This document shows positions 27,336-36,405 of a stretch of 64,000 nucleotides of DNA, one piece after another (the first letter of the stretch is position 1; every line of letters starts with the position of its first letter). The stretch spans positions 1-64,000 of the forward strand of contig DATGXG010000038.1 of the NCBI GenBank assembly GCA_035299085.1. Direction: 5' to 3'. A model generated the notes under the pieces. That model ran no database searches. It saw only the letters and a list, made by a program, of their open reading frames with translations, and was not told the origin of the DNA. Position numbers and translations under genes: made by a program. Source of the stretch: Bacteroidales bacterium (GTDB lineage: Bacteria > Bacteroidota > Bacteroidia > Bacteroidales > UBA10428).

Positions 27336-27947
27336 GCTATCCACCACCACAAACCCCGCAGGCAGCGGGCCATGGTTTCCAACGGCCGCCATGCACCCGA
27401 GCTCTTCGTCGGTGAAGGTTCCGGTAATTACGCAATTCCCGCCGGTTATGGGTTCCCTGAGCACAGGATCATAAATCACTTTACCATCCATCACCACGGC
27501 GATTTTCCGGTTTACATTCCGCTTTGTAACCTCCGCCCATTTATTAACTGATCCCGGTTTAAACTGAATGGACAACCCGTTTTCATCACCATTTTTAAGT
27601 AAAACCATCCTGTCAATATCTGCCTGTATCATAACCGGTGTATCATTCGCCCTGAATTCTATGGCTCCCTGGCGGGTAACAAGATATTCAGCAATTTTAA
27701 GGTTTGCCGAAGATTGTAATGTAATCTGAATTTGCATGGTTCCTTTCAAATCAACCTGCACAGGCTTCATACCTGCTTCGGCCAGGCGATCGGCCATAAT
27801 TACTGCTGCTTTACCCAGATCTGAAGCAGAAATGGAAGGGTCGGACGATTGCACAACAATCTGAACATAATCAGCTGCTGTAAGCTTGTTCAAAGGAAGT
27901 AACTCAATAATAAATATTGCCAGTATAAAATAGATTATTGCTTTCAT
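27312..27947 (-). CDS. Exported protein with SecD periplasmic (P1-like) domain
   Basis: This 211-residue protein has an N-terminal signal or anchor (AIIYFILAIFIIELLPL), then a region matching the periplasmic part of SecD. Landmarks are AAVIMADRLAEAGM, a LVTRQGAIEFRAN segment and IAVVMDGKVIYDPVLREPITGG, with the closing TGTFTDEE. SecD of the protein-export machine has these segments between membrane helices, whereas here they stand alone without the transport helices, so the role is unknown. The last six residues (SLRGAK) and the stop are encoded by the right end of the dispersed repeat, so the original C-terminus was probably different. Confidence 0.75.
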   Translation of the reverse strand: MKAIIYFILAIFIIELLPLNKLTAADYVQIVVQSSDPSISASDLGKAAVIMADRLAEAGMKPVQVDLKGTMQIQITLQSSANLKIAEYLVTRQGAIEFRANDTPVMIQADIDRMVLLKNGDENGLSIQFKPGSVNKWAEVTKRNVNRKIAVVMDGKVIYDPVLREPITGGNCVITGTFTDEELGCMAAVGNHGPLPAGFVVVDSPSLRGAK

Positions 27948-27983
27948 TGTAATTGATTTAAATTAAAATAATTGTGATCCCAT

Positions 27984-28095
27984 GTAGAGACGCGATTCAT
28001 CGCGTCTCATTATCAAATACATCATCTGGAGACGGGATTCATCGCATCTGTTCAATTGCAGACCTTGTGCAGATTGCATACCATCTGCATTGCAT
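27984..28095. repeat. Palindromes after the hypothetical gene
   Basis: A perfect palindrome gagacgcgattcatcgcgtctc lies at 27987-28008. A degenerate copy (gagacgggattcatcgcatct) follows near 28029, then a run built from gcagattgcataccatctgcattgc. The first is the same type as the palindrome at 35297. They fill the gap between two minus-strand genes. Confidence 0.65.
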
Positions 28096-28108
28096 GCGAT
28101 GCAATATC

Positions 28109-28507
28109 TTAACTTAAATCCGGATCATCCGGGGAAACCGGACAAACAGACCTTATACAGGGTAATATTGTTTTCTGTATAAAGGAACGATAGTGAAGGG
28201 TCTTTAATAAAATATCATTCCGCCTGCTGTCCTGCAAAGATCTGTTAAACAGGCAATTAATGTGATTTTCTGAAAAAAAAACAGGGACAGCAACAGGGAT
28301 CTGCACATTTATTAAGGCGTAATGGGCAGCTAAACTCACATTTTGCTGCAATCTGTCGGCATTAATATGAATAGAAGTGCTGACAGATTCCTGTTCAATG
28401 CATTTACTGTGATTGCTGAAGCAAACAAAAGCCATGCAAAACAAACCGAATAACATGATGAATCCGGTTCTGATTTTATGGCCTTCGCTTTGTTTCATAG
28501 TATGCAA
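28109..28507 (-). CDS. Hypothetical protein with one membrane helix
   Basis: This 132-residue product is not recognised. One hydrophobic segment lies at about residues 14-30 (TGFIMLFGLFCMAFVCF), then a soluble tail rich in Ser, Asn and Cys. It could be a small exported or anchored protein. It lies 40 bases after the SBBP gene on the same strand, so the two may be co-transcribed. A start three codons later (MKQSEGHK) is equally possible. Coding status is only moderately supported. Confidence 0.5.
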   Translation of the reverse strand: MHTMKQSEGHKIRTGFIMLFGLFCMAFVCFSNHSKCIEQESVSTSIHINADRLQQNVSLAAHYALINVQIPVAVPVFFSENHINCLFNRSLQDSRRNDILLKTLHYRSFIQKTILPCIRSVCPVSPDDPDLS

Positions 28508-28547
28508 TAGATAACTGTAAAGATATACAATTTCTCGAAATCATGCT

Positions 28548-29774
28548 TTATCTTAATTGATAACCAGCGATATAAAAATCGGTAACGCCAATCAAAGGAT
28601 CAAAGATTTCGGAACTGGTAAGTCCAATATGAGTTATTATGCCTGAATCATGCAGAATCACACTTTTTCCTGAACTGTTCATTTCGCCATAAATATCGGT
28701 AACCGTATGCTCCCACAAAAAAGTTCCATCCTTTTTAAATGCCCTGATGAAACCCTGGGCCGGTGCAAGATGCTGTAAACCGCTTACAAGAACAAGATCG
28801 GGAAATTTACTATTTGCAGCGATGCAGCGGGCGCCATCATGGAGGTTGGTTCCGAATTGGCTCTTCCAGATTATTTCACCTGTCTGTTTCATTTTTAACA
28901 GAAAGGCATCGCCTTCTCCCAGTTGTTCAGCTCCGAGGTTATCTGAAGTGGAACCACAAACATACATTCCGTCGGCCTCAGCCAGTATATTCATGGCAAT
29001 ATCAAATCCAGGTGTTCCGAACTGATGCGAAATCAGGGGATTTCCCGAAAGATCGAATTCACTTGTAAAGCAATCAATGAAACCGGCATTCTTACCCCCC
29101 AAATCGCCCCATGTATTACCACAAATAAATATGGTATTATCAAAAAGCGAAATACTTGTTGCAAAATCATCGGCATCCGTACCAAATTGCTTTATAAAAA
29201 TAATTTCACCACTCTTATTCAGTTTCATTAAAAAACAATCTGATTTGCCCGGGTTATTTTTCCCAAATGCTCCTGATGTGGTTCCGGTAACATAAATAAA
29301 TTCTCCTTCAGCAACCACCGACTGACCTACATCGGTGCTGTCAGTACCGCATTGCACAGTCCATAATAGATGACCTTCACTACTGAATTTGGTAACAAAC
29401 ACATCTTCACGGCCTCTGTTTACACCATTAAGGTTTCCAGTTGTGGATCCGGTAACGTAAATATCACCGGTCGGATCAATTGCACACCATTGTTCGTCTT
29501 CATCTCCGGACGAACCAAATTGCCTTTGCCATACTAAATTGCCTTCACCATCAACCTTTACAATAAAAGCATCATTTTTACCGCGGTTAGCACCGTTGAA
29601 ACTACCGGAAGTCTTGCCCCCGATATAAAGATAGCCGCAATTATCCGCAACATGGTTCATAACATATTCTTCCTGGCTGGTCCCGAATTGCTTTCCCCAT
29701 ACAAAATCTGGTTGTGCATGAAGTGAAAGTGGAATTAAAGTGAATGAGGTGATGATAAGTGCCTGAAATCTCAT
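28548..29774 (-). CDS. Secreted SBBP-repeat beta-propeller protein
   Basis: The 408-residue protein has a signal peptide (cleaved near SLHA-QPDF). About seven repeats of the form WGKQFGTS..., with DDFATSISL-type turns, IYVTGSTTG strands and NRGKNDAFIVK-type turns, follow. This is the seven-bladed SBBP propeller common in Bacteroidota secreted proteins, usually a binding module. No catalytic domain and no type IX secretion C-terminal domain are visible, so it probably stays in the periplasm or on the surface. The function is unknown. Confidence 0.82.
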   Translation of the reverse strand: MRFQALIITSFTLIPLSLHAQPDFVWGKQFGTSQEEYVMNHVADNCGYLYIGGKTSGSFNGANRGKNDAFIVKVDGEGNLVWQRQFGSSGDEDEQWCAIDPTGDIYVTGSTTGNLNGVNRGREDVFVTKFSSEGHLLWTVQCGTDSTDVGQSVVAEGEFIYVTGTTSGAFGKNNPGKSDCFLMKLNKSGEIIFIKQFGTDADDFATSISLFDNTIFICGNTWGDLGGKNAGFIDCFTSEFDLSGNPLISHQFGTPGFDIAMNILAEADGMYVCGSTSDNLGAEQLGEGDAFLLKMKQTGEIIWKSQFGTNLHDGARCIAANSKFPDLVLVSGLQHLAPAQGFIRAFKKDGTFLWEHTVTDIYGEMNSSGKSVILHDSGIITHIGLTSSEIFDPLIGVTDFYIAGYQLR

Positions 29775-29894
29775 AATATGAAAGTTTTAAAAATGATAAT
29801 AGTGGTAAAATAATAAAAGTAACCAGCATATGGATGCATAACGCCGGTAGATTCCATAATTTTTCATACCGAACAGTATTCCGGGGTGTTTAGT

Positions 29895-29918
29895 AGCCCC
29901 GGCCTTCAGACCGGGGCT
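29895..29918. repeat. Palindrome agccccggccttcagaccggggct
   Basis: This 24-base palindrome belongs to the same family as those at 7801-7890 and 8527-8590, sharing the gccccggc core and the ggggctatt tail. Confidence 0.75.
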
Positions 29919-29950
29919 ATTTACGGCATGAGGCACGCCCTATTAAAAAA

Positions 29951-29977
29951 ATCCCGGATTGATAATCAATCCGGGAT
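29951..29977 (-). terminator. Rho-independent terminator
   Basis: Atcccggattgat and atcaatccgggat form a perfect 13-base stem with a one-base centre, preceded on the plus strand by an A-run that becomes a T-run for minus-strand transcripts. It serves the SRPBCC gene, although 145 bases downstream of its stop. Confidence 0.7.
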
Positions 29978-30121
29978 CCGGGTTTTAGAAAAGCTCCAAA
30001 ATCAGCAAAAGGCACCCTAAAAAGGCTCTTGTAAAATTTCAAATAACATCCGGATGCAGTCGACTGAAATACCTGCCGTGTATTTTCATACTTTTTCAGC
30101 CGTTTGCATCCGGATTATAAA

Positions 30122-30838
30122 TTACACATGAACGAAGGGTTTATTAACGGGTATATCGCCTGATTCCATTTTACGCTTAAATTCCTTCAGGTCCTGTTTA
30201 ACAACCCTTTTAAATACCGGATTTAAAAACCCTGCAATGATTTTACCGAGTTCGGTTTGTGCAGGCGTATAATTAATCCATACCTTCAATTCGGTACCTC
30301 TGTTATCCGGAGCATCAAAAAATTCTATGGTTCCGCTATTCTCAATGTCAGCCGATTCAAGCGACTGCCATGAAATCCTCTGATCAGGAATTTCTTCCGT
30401 GATCTGTGCATTCCAGTTGAATTTCTGATCATTGAACATAGCTTCCCAATGGTATTGCTTATCATTTATCTTCTGAACGCTGTGAATGTGCGTCATTATA
30501 TTCGGAAGATTTTCAAGATTCCTCCAGTAGTTATATACTTCGGATTTATCCCGCATTATGGTGATATTCTTTTTAAACACAAACGGTCTTGCACCTTCTG
30601 CAGTGTTTCTGCCTACATAGGCGTTAATCGGACAATATCCCGAAGCGCCCCTGTATACAAGGTATGCAGCCGGCAGCATCAACGACCAACCGCCGCGTAA
30701 AAACCTTCGTGTGGCGGATATTCCTAATAACACACCCAATGCAGATGAAATAATCCGTTCCGTTCTGCCTACATTTTGTTCCGGAACCGGAACGTTAAAG
30801 GCGTTTTTTGCTTTGTTCAATATTTGTGCAGTCTCCAT
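30122..30838 (-). CDS. SRPBCC-family protein with N-terminal DUF2892-like membrane part
   Basis: The 238-residue protein has a short soluble N-terminus and a two-helix hydrophobic part at about 28-75. That part contains NVGRTERIISSALG and YRGASGYCPINAYVG, matching DUF2892-like segments. A START/SRPBCC-like domain follows at about 88-230 (VFKKNITIMRDKSEVYNYW, WNAQITEEIPDQRISWQS). Such proteins often sit in stress clusters with zinc alcohol dehydrogenases, and such a gene lies about 2.7 kb away. The ligand is unknown. It is divergent from the small barrel gene. Confidence 0.8.
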   Translation of the reverse strand: METAQILNKAKNAFNVPVPEQNVGRTERIISSALGVLLGISATRRFLRGGWSLMLPAAYLVYRGASGYCPINAYVGRNTAEGARPFVFKKNITIMRDKSEVYNYWRNLENLPNIMTHIHSVQKINDKQYHWEAMFNDQKFNWNAQITEEIPDQRISWQSLESADIENSGTIEFFDAPDNRGTELKVWINYTPAQTELGKIIAGFLNPVFKRVVKQDLKEFKRKMESGDIPVNKPFVHV

Positions 30839-31087
30839 AATTTACTAGTCTTTATTTGCCCTCACGAAAAAACTATGCCAAATACCAGGTCCATCCTGTT
30901 TAAATAAAATCAAATGCCATTCCGCTTGAAAATGAGAGCATTTAAAAGAGTTCAGCAGATAACATCCATATGGTCTTAAGTTTCAGGAAATATTTTGAGA
31001 AATTTTAACCCCATGTTGACCTTTACATTCTACATTGGCTTTTAAACCTCTGCTTTGCTGAAATGTTGAATTAAAAAAGCAGAACCT

Positions 31088-31708
31088 ATGAAGAGGATAC
31101 TAATATTATTGATAGTGCTTACTGAAGGTCTGAATGGTTCGTGTCAATTCCTTACCCGTTCTGTGCGAATTGCAGTTTCCTATCCAATTACAACGGGTGA
31201 TAATTTCATGAACAGTAATTTATTAGGAGGGAAAGGATATTCAGGTATAATTGATGCCGAAATTGAGTATGATCTTTTTAAGGCAGGCAGTACAGCAGGA
31301 GGCATTGATTTTAATATATCCATACTTAAGCTTAAGGAATCAGAAATTACAGCTTCAGGGTATATTCCTGGAATATTCGTTCAACAGGAATTCAGTGTGG
31401 GGAAAATGAGCCTGATTCCCCAGGCAGGAGCAGGCTATTCACGCTGGAGGTACAAAGGACCTGACCTGGAAATCGAGGACCAGTACGGAAATATTATCCA
31501 TATTGAAAACAAGAAAGCTTCAAACGGTTATAATTTCCAGGGATCTCTCCGCATTGCCAGCCGTAATGGCCGGCCTGTAAACTGGTTTCTGCAGTTTAAA
31601 TATGAATTCACACGGCTTGAAAAGCCATCCGGCGGTGAGCTGAACAGTAACTTTAACCGGAATTTCAGCATTCTTTACCCGGGTGCAGGAATAAGCTGGC
31701 AGTTTTAA
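31088..31708 (+). CDS. Hypothetical outer-membrane beta-barrel protein
   Basis: The 206-residue protein has a signal peptide (cleavage near GSCQ). It then shows repeated amphipathic strands such as GTAGGIDFNIS-like, FVQQEFSVGKMSLIPQAG and WFLQFKYEFTRL, and ends in GISWQF with the terminal Phe expected of barrels inserted by the BAM machinery. It could be an eight-stranded barrel. No specific family is recognised. Its stop lies directly beside the stop of the convergent DUF1338 gene. Confidence 0.65.
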   Translation: MKRILILLIVLTEGLNGSCQFLTRSVRIAVSYPITTGDNFMNSNLLGGKGYSGIIDAEIEYDLFKAGSTAGGIDFNISILKLKESEITASGYIPGIFVQQEFSVGKMSLIPQAGAGYSRWRYKGPDLEIEDQYGNIIHIENKKASNGYNFQGSLRIASRNGRPVNWFLQFKYEFTRLEKPSGGELNSNFNRNFSILYPGAGISWQF

Positions 31709-32515
31709 TCATTTTCCGGCTACATAATTATTTGTGCTTTCAAAAATTTTGTCGGCCGATTTAGCAACGAAACCTCCAAATACATTGCCGTCAGGTTGCC
31801 TGTAACGCTGAGCGAATTCATAATAACAACACGGTATATTGTAATCGCCTTCGGAGAAATGAATGGTCACAACATCAGCCAGTGTACTCGACTGCCTGAG
31901 CATATCCTGTTCGGTTCCTTTAATGGAGCCTCCTGATGTATTCAGCTTAAAGCCGTTATCCATTAAAAGCTGATTAACTTTTTCAATCGAATTGTTTTTA
32001 TGAAGATCATTCACACTAACCGTGAAATGATTGGCCCTGAAACCAAACACATAAAACCAGGCAGCGTATTCCGACACTTCCCTGAACCTGTTGTAAATAT
32101 CATAGGAGAGCGGTTCAAATATATTACCTGAAAAAATCAGATCTTCACATCGGGCAAGCTTATTCTCAGCCTGATCCAAAAGCCCTGTTAATGCCTCCTT
32201 AACAAATACAGGCATGTCTTCCAGGATAAGCTGGCTGATAAAAATGCGGGGATCTTTGTCGGACAGTTCATAGTGTTTGGCAAAAAGGTGCTTATCTTCA
32301 AAAACGTACTCCCCGGCTTCCTTATAACCATTTTTCACAAAGGGTGTGGCTATAATGTCAATGTTTATCCTCGGATCGTTCAGTGTTCTGAAGGCGATAT
32401 GGTCGTTCACAACGGTTTCGCCTTCATTCTCAAATAATTTATGAATTTTGCCCGCAGAAGGATTCAAACGGGTATAGTCATTCCAAAGGCGGTTAAAAAT
32501 GGCATTCAGTTCCAT
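31709..32515 (-). CDS. DUF1338 protein, 2-oxoadipate dioxygenase/decarboxylase-like
   Basis: I choose the ATG at 32515 (MELNAIFNRLW, 268 residues), because the upstream 14 codons do not fit family members. Segments VVNDHIAFRTL, FRANHFTVSVND and IPCCYYEFAQRY carry the His, His and Glu expected as iron ligands of the vicinal-oxygen-chelate fold. The characterised relative HglS/YdcJ converts 2-oxoadipate to 2-hydroxyglutarate in lysine catabolism, and plant homologues act in the same pathway. No other lysine-degradation genes are near, so the substrate in this organism is an inference. It lies 47 bases after the ion channel gene. Confidence 0.8.
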   Translation of the reverse strand: MELNAIFNRLWNDYTRLNPSAGKIHKLFENEGETVVNDHIAFRTLNDPRINIDIIATPFVKNGYKEAGEYVFEDKHLFAKHYELSDKDPRIFISQLILEDMPVFVKEALTGLLDQAENKLARCEDLIFSGNIFEPLSYDIYNRFREVSEYAAWFYVFGFRANHFTVSVNDLHKNNSIEKVNQLLMDNGFKLNTSGGSIKGTEQDMLRQSSTLADVVTIHFSEGDYNIPCCYYEFAQRYRQPDGNVFGGFVAKSADKIFESTNNYVAGK

Positions 32516-32562
32516 CACATTTTGGTTTTCAAATAGTAACAAACCGGTCATAAACATGTTGA

Positions 32563-33399
32563 TCAGGATTGTGGTTTGTTTTGCTTCGGGCGGTATTGAT
32601 ATCTGTTTCGCCTGATTTCATTTGTCAATGCAGCCACCTGTTTCTTCAGCTCTTCTATTTGTTTTGAAGAATCTTTCGATTTCCCGGCATCACGATCAAT
32701 AAAAAACGTGGCCAGTGTTGCGGTTATATAACCCAGAACCGCCATACTGAAGATCGCTATAACAAGATATAATGCTCTTCCCTCGGGCGTTTTAGGCCAA
32801 TCGGTTCCCATGTTCATGATGAGCATAGCCGTATGCCATAATGAGCTGCTGTACGATGCAAACGCTTTGTCCTGGTCCTTTTCAAAAGCATATACACCTG
32901 CAGCGCCAACAAACATTACGATCAGAGTAAAAACAACCACATATCCAAAGGCCCTGCGTTTCATGATTCCGGCCAGCGCATTCATTCCCCTGTTCAGGCT
33001 GCCAAGCACTTTCACAAGACTGATACCCCGGCTTAACCGGATCAGCCGCAAAATCCTGGCAAACCGCAGTATTCTCAATGCAGGAACTATAAGTGAAATT
33101 GCAGTTACCACGTTTTTCTTAAGAAAAGCCGTTTTCAGGGGTGAAAGGGTAAAACGGATAACGAAATCAATTATGAAAATGATCCAGATTACAATACCCA
33201 GTCCCTTTATCAGCGGAGTTGTTTTATTAAGCAGCTCAAGTATAAGCAGTACAAGCCAAATAATCCCGAGAATCAGAAGCGGTGTATCCGTAAGCCTGCT
33301 GATCGTGTTTAGCAACCGCATCCTTTCATCATGAACCTGCTTTTTATGCGGTTTTTTATGATCCCTCATTTCCATGATCAGTTCTTTGCACTCTAACAT
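32563..33399 (-). CDS. Six-helix ion channel with unusual selectivity filter
   Basis: The 278-residue protein has a voltage-sensor-like region with a basic fourth helix (ILRFARILRLIRLSRG at about 110-125). A pore helix and filter follow (about 184-208), then a final helix and a C-terminal coiled coil (about 240-265). The filter region reads MNMGTDWPKTPEGR where potassium channels read TVGYGD-x-x-PKTPEGR, so the GYG signature is missing. This matches a bacterial ion-transporter branch with altered filters, and ion selectivity cannot be assigned. Starts at the ninth or eleventh codon are also possible. It probably shares a transcript with the DUF1338 gene. Confidence 0.8.
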   Translation of the reverse strand: MLECKELIMEMRDHKKPHKKQVHDERMRLLNTISRLTDTPLLILGIIWLVLLILELLNKTTPLIKGLGIVIWIIFIIDFVIRFTLSPLKTAFLKKNVVTAISLIVPALRILRFARILRLIRLSRGISLVKVLGSLNRGMNALAGIMKRRAFGYVVVFTLIVMFVGAAGVYAFEKDQDKAFASYSSSLWHTAMLIMNMGTDWPKTPEGRALYLVIAIFSMAVLGYITATLATFFIDRDAGKSKDSSKQIEELKKQVAALTNEIRRNRYQYRPKQNKPQS

Positions 33400-33492
33400 C
33401 GGAGCTAATAGAATGTTGTATCCTGTTCACGGCACACTTTTTGAAAATCCGCCATTTTATAGAAAGATCGGTAAAAACTTAAAAACAGTTAT

Positions 33493-34635
33493 ATGCTAGC
33501 TATGAATTATCGCGGCCCTTACAGGGTACGCGTTGACCAGAAACCGGTTCCTGAAATTCAACATCCGAATGACGCTATCGTACGCGTAGTCCGCACCTGT
33601 ATTTGCGGCTCTGATTTGCACCTGTATCACGGACTCGTGCCGGATACACGCGTCGGATCAACATTCGGCCATGAATTCATCGGAATTGTAGAAGAGACAG
33701 GAAGTTCAGTAAAAAAGCTCAAAGTGGGCGATGCGGTGATTGTACCATTCAATATTGCATGCGGTTCGTGTGCATTCTGCAGGCAGGAATTATTCGGCAA
33801 CTGCCATGAGTCAAACCCTGAAGCTACTGCTGTGGGAGGTATCTTTGGGTATTCGCATACTGCAGGAGGATATGACGGAGGACAGGCTGAATATGCCAGG
33901 GTGCCGTATGCCGATGTGGGACCGGTTGTCATTCCCAAAGGAATGGATTATGATGATGCCGTTTTGTTAACTGACGTGGTTCCGACCGGTTACCAGGCCG
34001 CGGAGATGGGCGGAATAAAACCCGGAGATACTGTGGTTGTTTTCGGTGCGGGCCCTGTGGGTATTATGGCTGCCAAATGTTCATGGCTTTTTGGTGCAGG
34101 AAGGGTTATAGTGATTGATCACCTGGATTACCGGCTTGAATTTGTGAAAAATTATGCCCAATGTGAGGCATATAACTTCAAATCGCTGGGCGACGTGGTG
34201 ATGTTTGTAAAAAAAACAACCTACTGGTTTGGAGCTGATGTATGTATCGACGCAGTGGGTTGTGAAGCAGCCGGAAATGCTATGCAAACAATAACCGGCA
34301 GAAAGCTGATGTTACAGGCCGGTTCAGCTACAGCTCTTCACTGGGCCATTAACTCGGTAAAAAAAGGAGGCATCGTATCCATTGTAGGAGTATATGGTCC
34401 TACCGATAACCTGATACCTATTGGCAATGTGGTGAATAAAGGTCTGACTATTAGGGCCGACCAGGCCTCGGTTAAAAGGTTACTCCCGAAACTGATCAAT
34501 CATGTTAAGGAAGGGAGGCTGAACCCGAAGGGTATCATCACACACAGGATACCGCTTCAGGAAATTTCAGATGCCTATCACATTTTTTCAGCCAAGCTCG
34601 ACCAGTGTATTAAACCAGTTCTATTAGCATCTTAA
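33493..34635 (+). CDS. Zinc-dependent alcohol dehydrogenase, formaldehyde-dehydrogenase-like
   Basis: The 380-residue MDR-family enzyme has the catalytic zinc site Cys38 (CGSDLHLYHG) and His60-Glu61 (GHEFIG). Four structural zinc cysteines are at 90, 93, 96 and 104 (CGSCAFCRQELFGNC). The NAD-binding motif GAGPVG is near 190. The overall form matches the glutathione-independent formaldehyde dehydrogenase-like branch often found in stress clusters. It would oxidise alcohols or aldehydes with NAD, and the substrate is not known. A conserved hypothetical gene follows 10 bases later, so they form a two-gene operon. Confidence 0.9.
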   Translation: MLAMNYRGPYRVRVDQKPVPEIQHPNDAIVRVVRTCICGSDLHLYHGLVPDTRVGSTFGHEFIGIVEETGSSVKKLKVGDAVIVPFNIACGSCAFCRQELFGNCHESNPEATAVGGIFGYSHTAGGYDGGQAEYARVPYADVGPVVIPKGMDYDDAVLLTDVVPTGYQAAEMGGIKPGDTVVVFGAGPVGIMAAKCSWLFGAGRVIVIDHLDYRLEFVKNYAQCEAYNFKSLGDVVMFVKKTTYWFGADVCIDAVGCEAAGNAMQTITGRKLMLQAGSATALHWAINSVKKGGIVSIVGVYGPTDNLIPIGNVVNKGLTIRADQASVKRLLPKLINHVKEGRLNPKGIITHRIPLQEISDAYHIFSAKLDQCIKPVLLAS

Positions 34636-34645
34636 ATAAAGCGAT

Positions 34646-35269
34646 ATGAAAAACAACGATATAATTACAGAAAACAGGCAGAATCAGAATAAGCAGGATC
34701 AAAACAAGCAGACTCAGAACAAGCAGACTCAGAACAAGCCAGGAAACGAAGGAAACAAAGAGCTTTCGGAAAAAGATAAGCTTGCTCAGAAATATGCCCA
34801 CATTAAAGGATGGGGCATTGATGCCGATCCCCGGAATGAACCGAATTACCCGATGAAAAAATATACGGGTGATGATCATAACCGGCTTAATTATGAGAAA
34901 CCGCCCATGCAGGAATCGGACATTGAAGTATTGCATTCCATTGAAAGGCCGGGATTAAGCGCTGTTTACGGTACTTCAGTTCCCCCGTCGGGTTTAAGTG
35001 GTTTACTGAGGCGACTGGCTTTCAGATTCAGTGAATCCAGTTATTATCATTGGTTACCGCTGATCCTGGCTGACAGGGTTAATGCCGTTGAAGGAGTATT
35101 TCACGATTTGAGCCGTCTCAAAGTTCCCAATGTTTTTGCTGAACTCGGAGGTAAAGCCGAATGGAAGCACAACCGGAAAGGGTTTGCAGCGAAGGTGTTT
35201 ACCGGCGCAGTCATTACAACGGCAGCGATAATATATTTCTCGAGAAAGAGGAAATTGTCGAAGACCTGA
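34646..35269 (+). CDS. Hypothetical protein, Asn/Gln-rich N-terminus, C-terminal membrane helix
   Basis: This 207-residue protein starts with a low-complexity run of NKQ and TQ units (residues about 10-32) coded by short direct repeats. An unrecognised middle region follows (IKGWGIDADPRNEPNYPM, then FSESSYYHWLPLILADRVNAV). It ends in one membrane helix (VFTGAVITTAAIIYF) with a basic tail, which suggests tail anchoring. It is 10 bases after the alcohol dehydrogenase gene, which suggests a shared role. Variation in the repeat run could change the length between strains. Confidence 0.7.
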   Translation: MKNNDIITENRQNQNKQDQNKQTQNKQTQNKPGNEGNKELSEKDKLAQKYAHIKGWGIDADPRNEPNYPMKKYTGDDHNRLNYEKPPMQESDIEVLHSIERPGLSAVYGTSVPPSGLSGLLRRLAFRFSESSYYHWLPLILADRVNAVEGVFHDLSRLKVPNVFAELGGKAEWKHNRKGFAAKVFTGAVITTAAIIYFSRKRKLSKT

Positions 35270-35296
35270 TCAAAGATTTCATCTGAAGAGAGGTTG

Positions 35297-35322
35297 TAGA
35301 GACGCACAATTGTGCGTCTCTA
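35297..35322. terminator. Palindromic terminator between convergent genes
   Basis: Tagagacgcaca and tgtgcgtctcta form a perfect stem at 35297-35322. It lies between the 34646 gene and the convergent oxidoreductase gene and is of the same type as the palindrome at 27987. Confidence 0.6.
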
Positions 35323-35329
35323 TGTATTT

Positions 35330-36283
35330 TCAGACCTTCACCACTATCTTACCCCTCGTTCTTTGTGATTCAATTTGTTCATGTGCCTTTGGCAATTCTT
35401 CAAAACGAAAAATGGCCGAAATATGTGATTTAATGCGACCATCGGCTAGCAATGAAGCTATCTGGCGCATATCATCACCGTTTGATTTCACAAGTATCCG
35501 GTAAGGAGATATTTTCTTTTCACTGAACCAGCGATTGATTTCATCATCAAAATTGGTTTTAATGCTTACCAGTCGGCCACCGCTTTTTAGCGCCTGTATT
35601 GATCTGAGCAGGTGGTTTCTGTCATCGATGGAATCCAGTACTACGTCGGCATCGGTTATTGTCTCTTCAAACCGCTGTTTATTGTAATCGATAAATTCAT
35701 CAGCGCCGATTCCAAGAACAAAATCACGGTTGGCCCCGGAGGCAGTACCTATAACATAGGCTCCGAAGCTTTTAGCTATCTGCACGGCGTAATGCCCAAC
35801 TCCGCCTGCAGCGGCGTGGATAAGAACCTTGTCGCCTTTTGTGACACCCGCATTACTAACTAGTGCCTGCCAGGCTGTAAGAGCAGCCAGGGATGCGGCG
35901 GCAGCTTCCTCATGCGCAATGTTCGCGGGTTTTTCAGCCAATTGACTTACGGGTGCTGCAACCAGTTCCGCATAAGCCTTACCCTGCCCCGGAAAATTGA
36001 CCATGCCAAAAACATCTTTGCCTTGCCATTTATGCAATTCATTTCCTGTTTCAACGATTGTTCCGGAGACATCCCATCCGAGGATAATCTCTTTCTGATC
36101 TTCTACGGGCTTTAACACCGCCGTCATACGCTGGTTATCCCTTCGGACAGTAGCGTCGATGGGGTTAATTCCGATTGCTTTTACCTGGATCATAACTTCT
36201 CCGGGCTTCAGCACAGGATCAGTCACCTCCGACAATATCAGGTTTTCAACTCCCCCGTTTTTTTGCAGTAGTATAGCTTTCAT
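35330..36283 (-). CDS. NADPH:quinone-type oxidoreductase (MDR family)
   Basis: The 317-residue protein is a zinc-free medium-chain reductase. It starts MKAILLQKNGGVENL and shows AIGINPIDATVR, ILGWDVSGTIVETG, a LAALTAWQAL segment and the nucleotide-binding HAAAGGVGHYAVQIAK. The end reads RTRGKIVVKV. There are no zinc-ligand cysteines. It probably reduces quinones or reactive alpha,beta-unsaturated carbonyls with NADPH. It is transcribed alone towards the operon ending at 35269, and a REP array starts about 120 bases upstream of its start. Confidence 0.9.
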   Translation of the reverse strand: MKAILLQKNGGVENLILSEVTDPVLKPGEVMIQVKAIGINPIDATVRRDNQRMTAVLKPVEDQKEIILGWDVSGTIVETGNELHKWQGKDVFGMVNFPGQGKAYAELVAAPVSQLAEKPANIAHEEAAAASLAALTAWQALVSNAGVTKGDKVLIHAAAGGVGHYAVQIAKSFGAYVIGTASGANRDFVLGIGADEFIDYNKQRFEETITDADVVLDSIDDRNHLLRSIQALKSGGRLVSIKTNFDDEINRWFSEKKISPYRILVKSNGDDMRQIASLLADGRIKSHISAIFRFEELPKAHEQIESQRTRGKIVVKV

Positions 36284-36405
36284 TTGGGTACTTTTTATGA
36301 GAACAATTATGGATACAAAATTGATCGAAATTAGATTAATGATTATTTTTATTAAGTTTTATTGAATAAAAGTTAGGTTCTGTTTTAAGAAACTGTGAAT
36401 ATTTT

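Larger units (their letters stand above)
29775..30121. other. Gene-free gap holding a palindrome, a terminator and an inverted repeat
   Basis: The gap contains agccccggccttcagaccggggct at 29895-29918, a perfect terminator palindrome at 29951-29977, and an inverted pair around catccggatgca (about 30048) and tgcatccggat (about 30105). I see no coding potential in it. Confidence 0.7.

Noticed and set aside
34610..34936. Minus-strand frame rich in Leu/Val runs resembling a membrane protein
   Set aside because: It is the shadow of the Asn/Gln-rich N-terminus of the 34646 protein on the other strand.
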